From: Deltaproteobacteria bacterium
Lineage (GTDB): Bacteria; Myxococcota; XYA12-FULL-58-9; JAUUZB01
Assembly: GCA_030590185.1 (NCBI GenBank)
Contig: JAUUZB010000350.1
Location: forward strand, 1 to 5,554
Reading direction: 5' to 3'
Length of the DNA: 5,554 nt
Position numbers and translations under genes: made by a program. The notes under the pieces are model-generated. The model searched no databases. It was given only the letters and a program-made list of their open reading frames with translations, and was not told where the DNA came from. This document shows positions 4,961 through 5,554 of this stretch, piece by piece. Every line of letters starts with the position of its first letter. The first letter of the stretch is position 1.

Positions 4961-5554
4961 TCACACCTTCGCCTGACCCTCGCCCCGGTCGAACGCCACC
5001 AACATATCCTTGATCACCTGCAGGATGACGGTGAGGGATCGCGGCTGGACGAACTCCAGGGTGTCGTTGCGGGTGAGGTAGTTCGGCACCAGCCGCGAGG
5101 TGTCTTGACACATTAGTAGAGTTGACTTGATGCCGGCCCGGGCAAAGGCGGTGGCGTCGGAGGCGCCGAGGGGTACCATGCAAACCTTCATGTCACGACC
5201 CCGCTCAGCGGCGACTCGGGTCGCGAGCTCGACCACGCCCCGGTCGTGCCGGACGAGGGGGAGCAGCTCACGGCTGATGACGCGCAACAGCTTTTCGTCG
5301 TACACGCCGTCGATGACCAGGGCGTAGGTGGGCAGCGCGGCGATCTCTTCGCGATGGGCGCGGGCCCATTGGTCGGCGCCACGAAGCCCTGCCTCCTCGG
5401 CGCCGGTGGCCAGGATCACGACCTCGGTGGTAGTCAGCGGGTTGTCCGCGGCGAGCACCTCGCCGAGCCCCATCAAGATCCCGATGCCGGCGAGGTCGTC
5501 CATGGCGCCGGGCACCGGTCGATTGGAGATGGCGATGAGGAAGGTGAGCACGAA
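4961..5554 (-). CDS. M28-family zinc peptidase-like protein, C-terminal part (5' end off window)
   Basis: The visible 197 residues (numbered from the window edge) match the C-terminal half of M28 aminopeptidase-like domains. PGAMDDLAGIGILMGL (15-30) corresponds to the PGAxDNxSG metal-bridging Asp motif. LATGAEEAGLRGA (48-60) holds the catalytic and ligand Glu pair E53-E54. D82 (LVIDG) is a candidate third ligand. ASDATAFARAGI (131-142) matches the SDxxxFxxxGI segment, and NYLTRNDTLE (158-167) matches the family's C-terminal 'yxHTxxDT' motif. Two oddities stand out. The last motif has no His, because Leu160 or a deletion takes its place. No HxD is seen in the 14 residues before PGA, where a hydrophobic stretch (FVLTFLIAI) lies instead. 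The HxD may sit upstream beyond the edge. The protein may be a divergent or inactive M28 fold. It converges on the DUF6178-like gene and shows no functional link to it. Confidence 0.8.
   Translation of the reverse strand, partial: FVLTFLIAISNRPVPGAMDDLAGIGILMGLGEVLAADNPLTTTEVVILATGAEEAGLRGADQWARAHREEIAALPTYALVIDGVYDEKLLRVISRELLPLVRHDRGVVELATRVAAERGRDMKVCMVPLGASDATAFARAGIKSTLLMCQDTSRLVPNYLTRNDTLEFVQPRSLTVILQVIKDMLVAFDRGEGQAKV

Overview
The window is GC-rich DNA (third codon positions strongly G/C) with the look of a Myxococcota or other 'deltaproteobacterial' genome. This lineage guess rests on base composition, a cytoplasmic FHA protein with a long disordered N-terminus, an orphan PhnD-like binding protein and a DUF6178-type protein. 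No marker gene fixes the taxonomy. I see no mobile element, tRNA, rRNA or CRISPR array.

Layout. Minus strand, 1978 down to 1: a two-gene operon. It encodes a secreted PhnD-like solute-binding protein (1130-1978), then, with a TGATG stop/start overlap, a forkhead-associated (FHA) domain protein with a C-terminal membrane segment that runs off the left edge. Positions 1979-2348 are a 370-bp divergent intergenic region. It holds a candidate promoter and palindromic operator for the minus operon, a consensus -35 hexamer on the plus strand, and several potential hairpins in the leader of the plus operon.

Plus strand, 2349-4932: a second operon. It encodes a membrane-anchored coiled-coil protein with a Thr/Asp/Ala-rich repetitive tail (2349-3587), then a DUF6178-like cytoplasmic protein (3610-4932). 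The 22-bp junction carries an undescribed-looking 9-codon minicistron. It has a full AGGAGG Shine-Dalgarno and overlaps both the upstream stop (GTGA) and the downstream start (ATGA). A minus-strand M28-family metallopeptidase-like gene (4961 to beyond the right edge) converges on this operon. A GC hairpin lies between the two. The last conserved zinc-ligand histidine of the M28 family appears to be missing.

How the parts may work together (inference): the minus operon pairs a periplasmic sensor-type binding protein with a phosphopeptide-reading FHA protein, and no transporter permease or ATPase is in view. That fits sensing or signalling better than uptake, although transporter genes could lie outside the window. 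The plus operon pairs a membrane coiled-coil scaffold with a helical protein of unknown function. No clearly novel defence or catalytic system is visible. The most unusual features are the minicistron junction, the structured divergent intergenic region and the degenerate M28 metal site.
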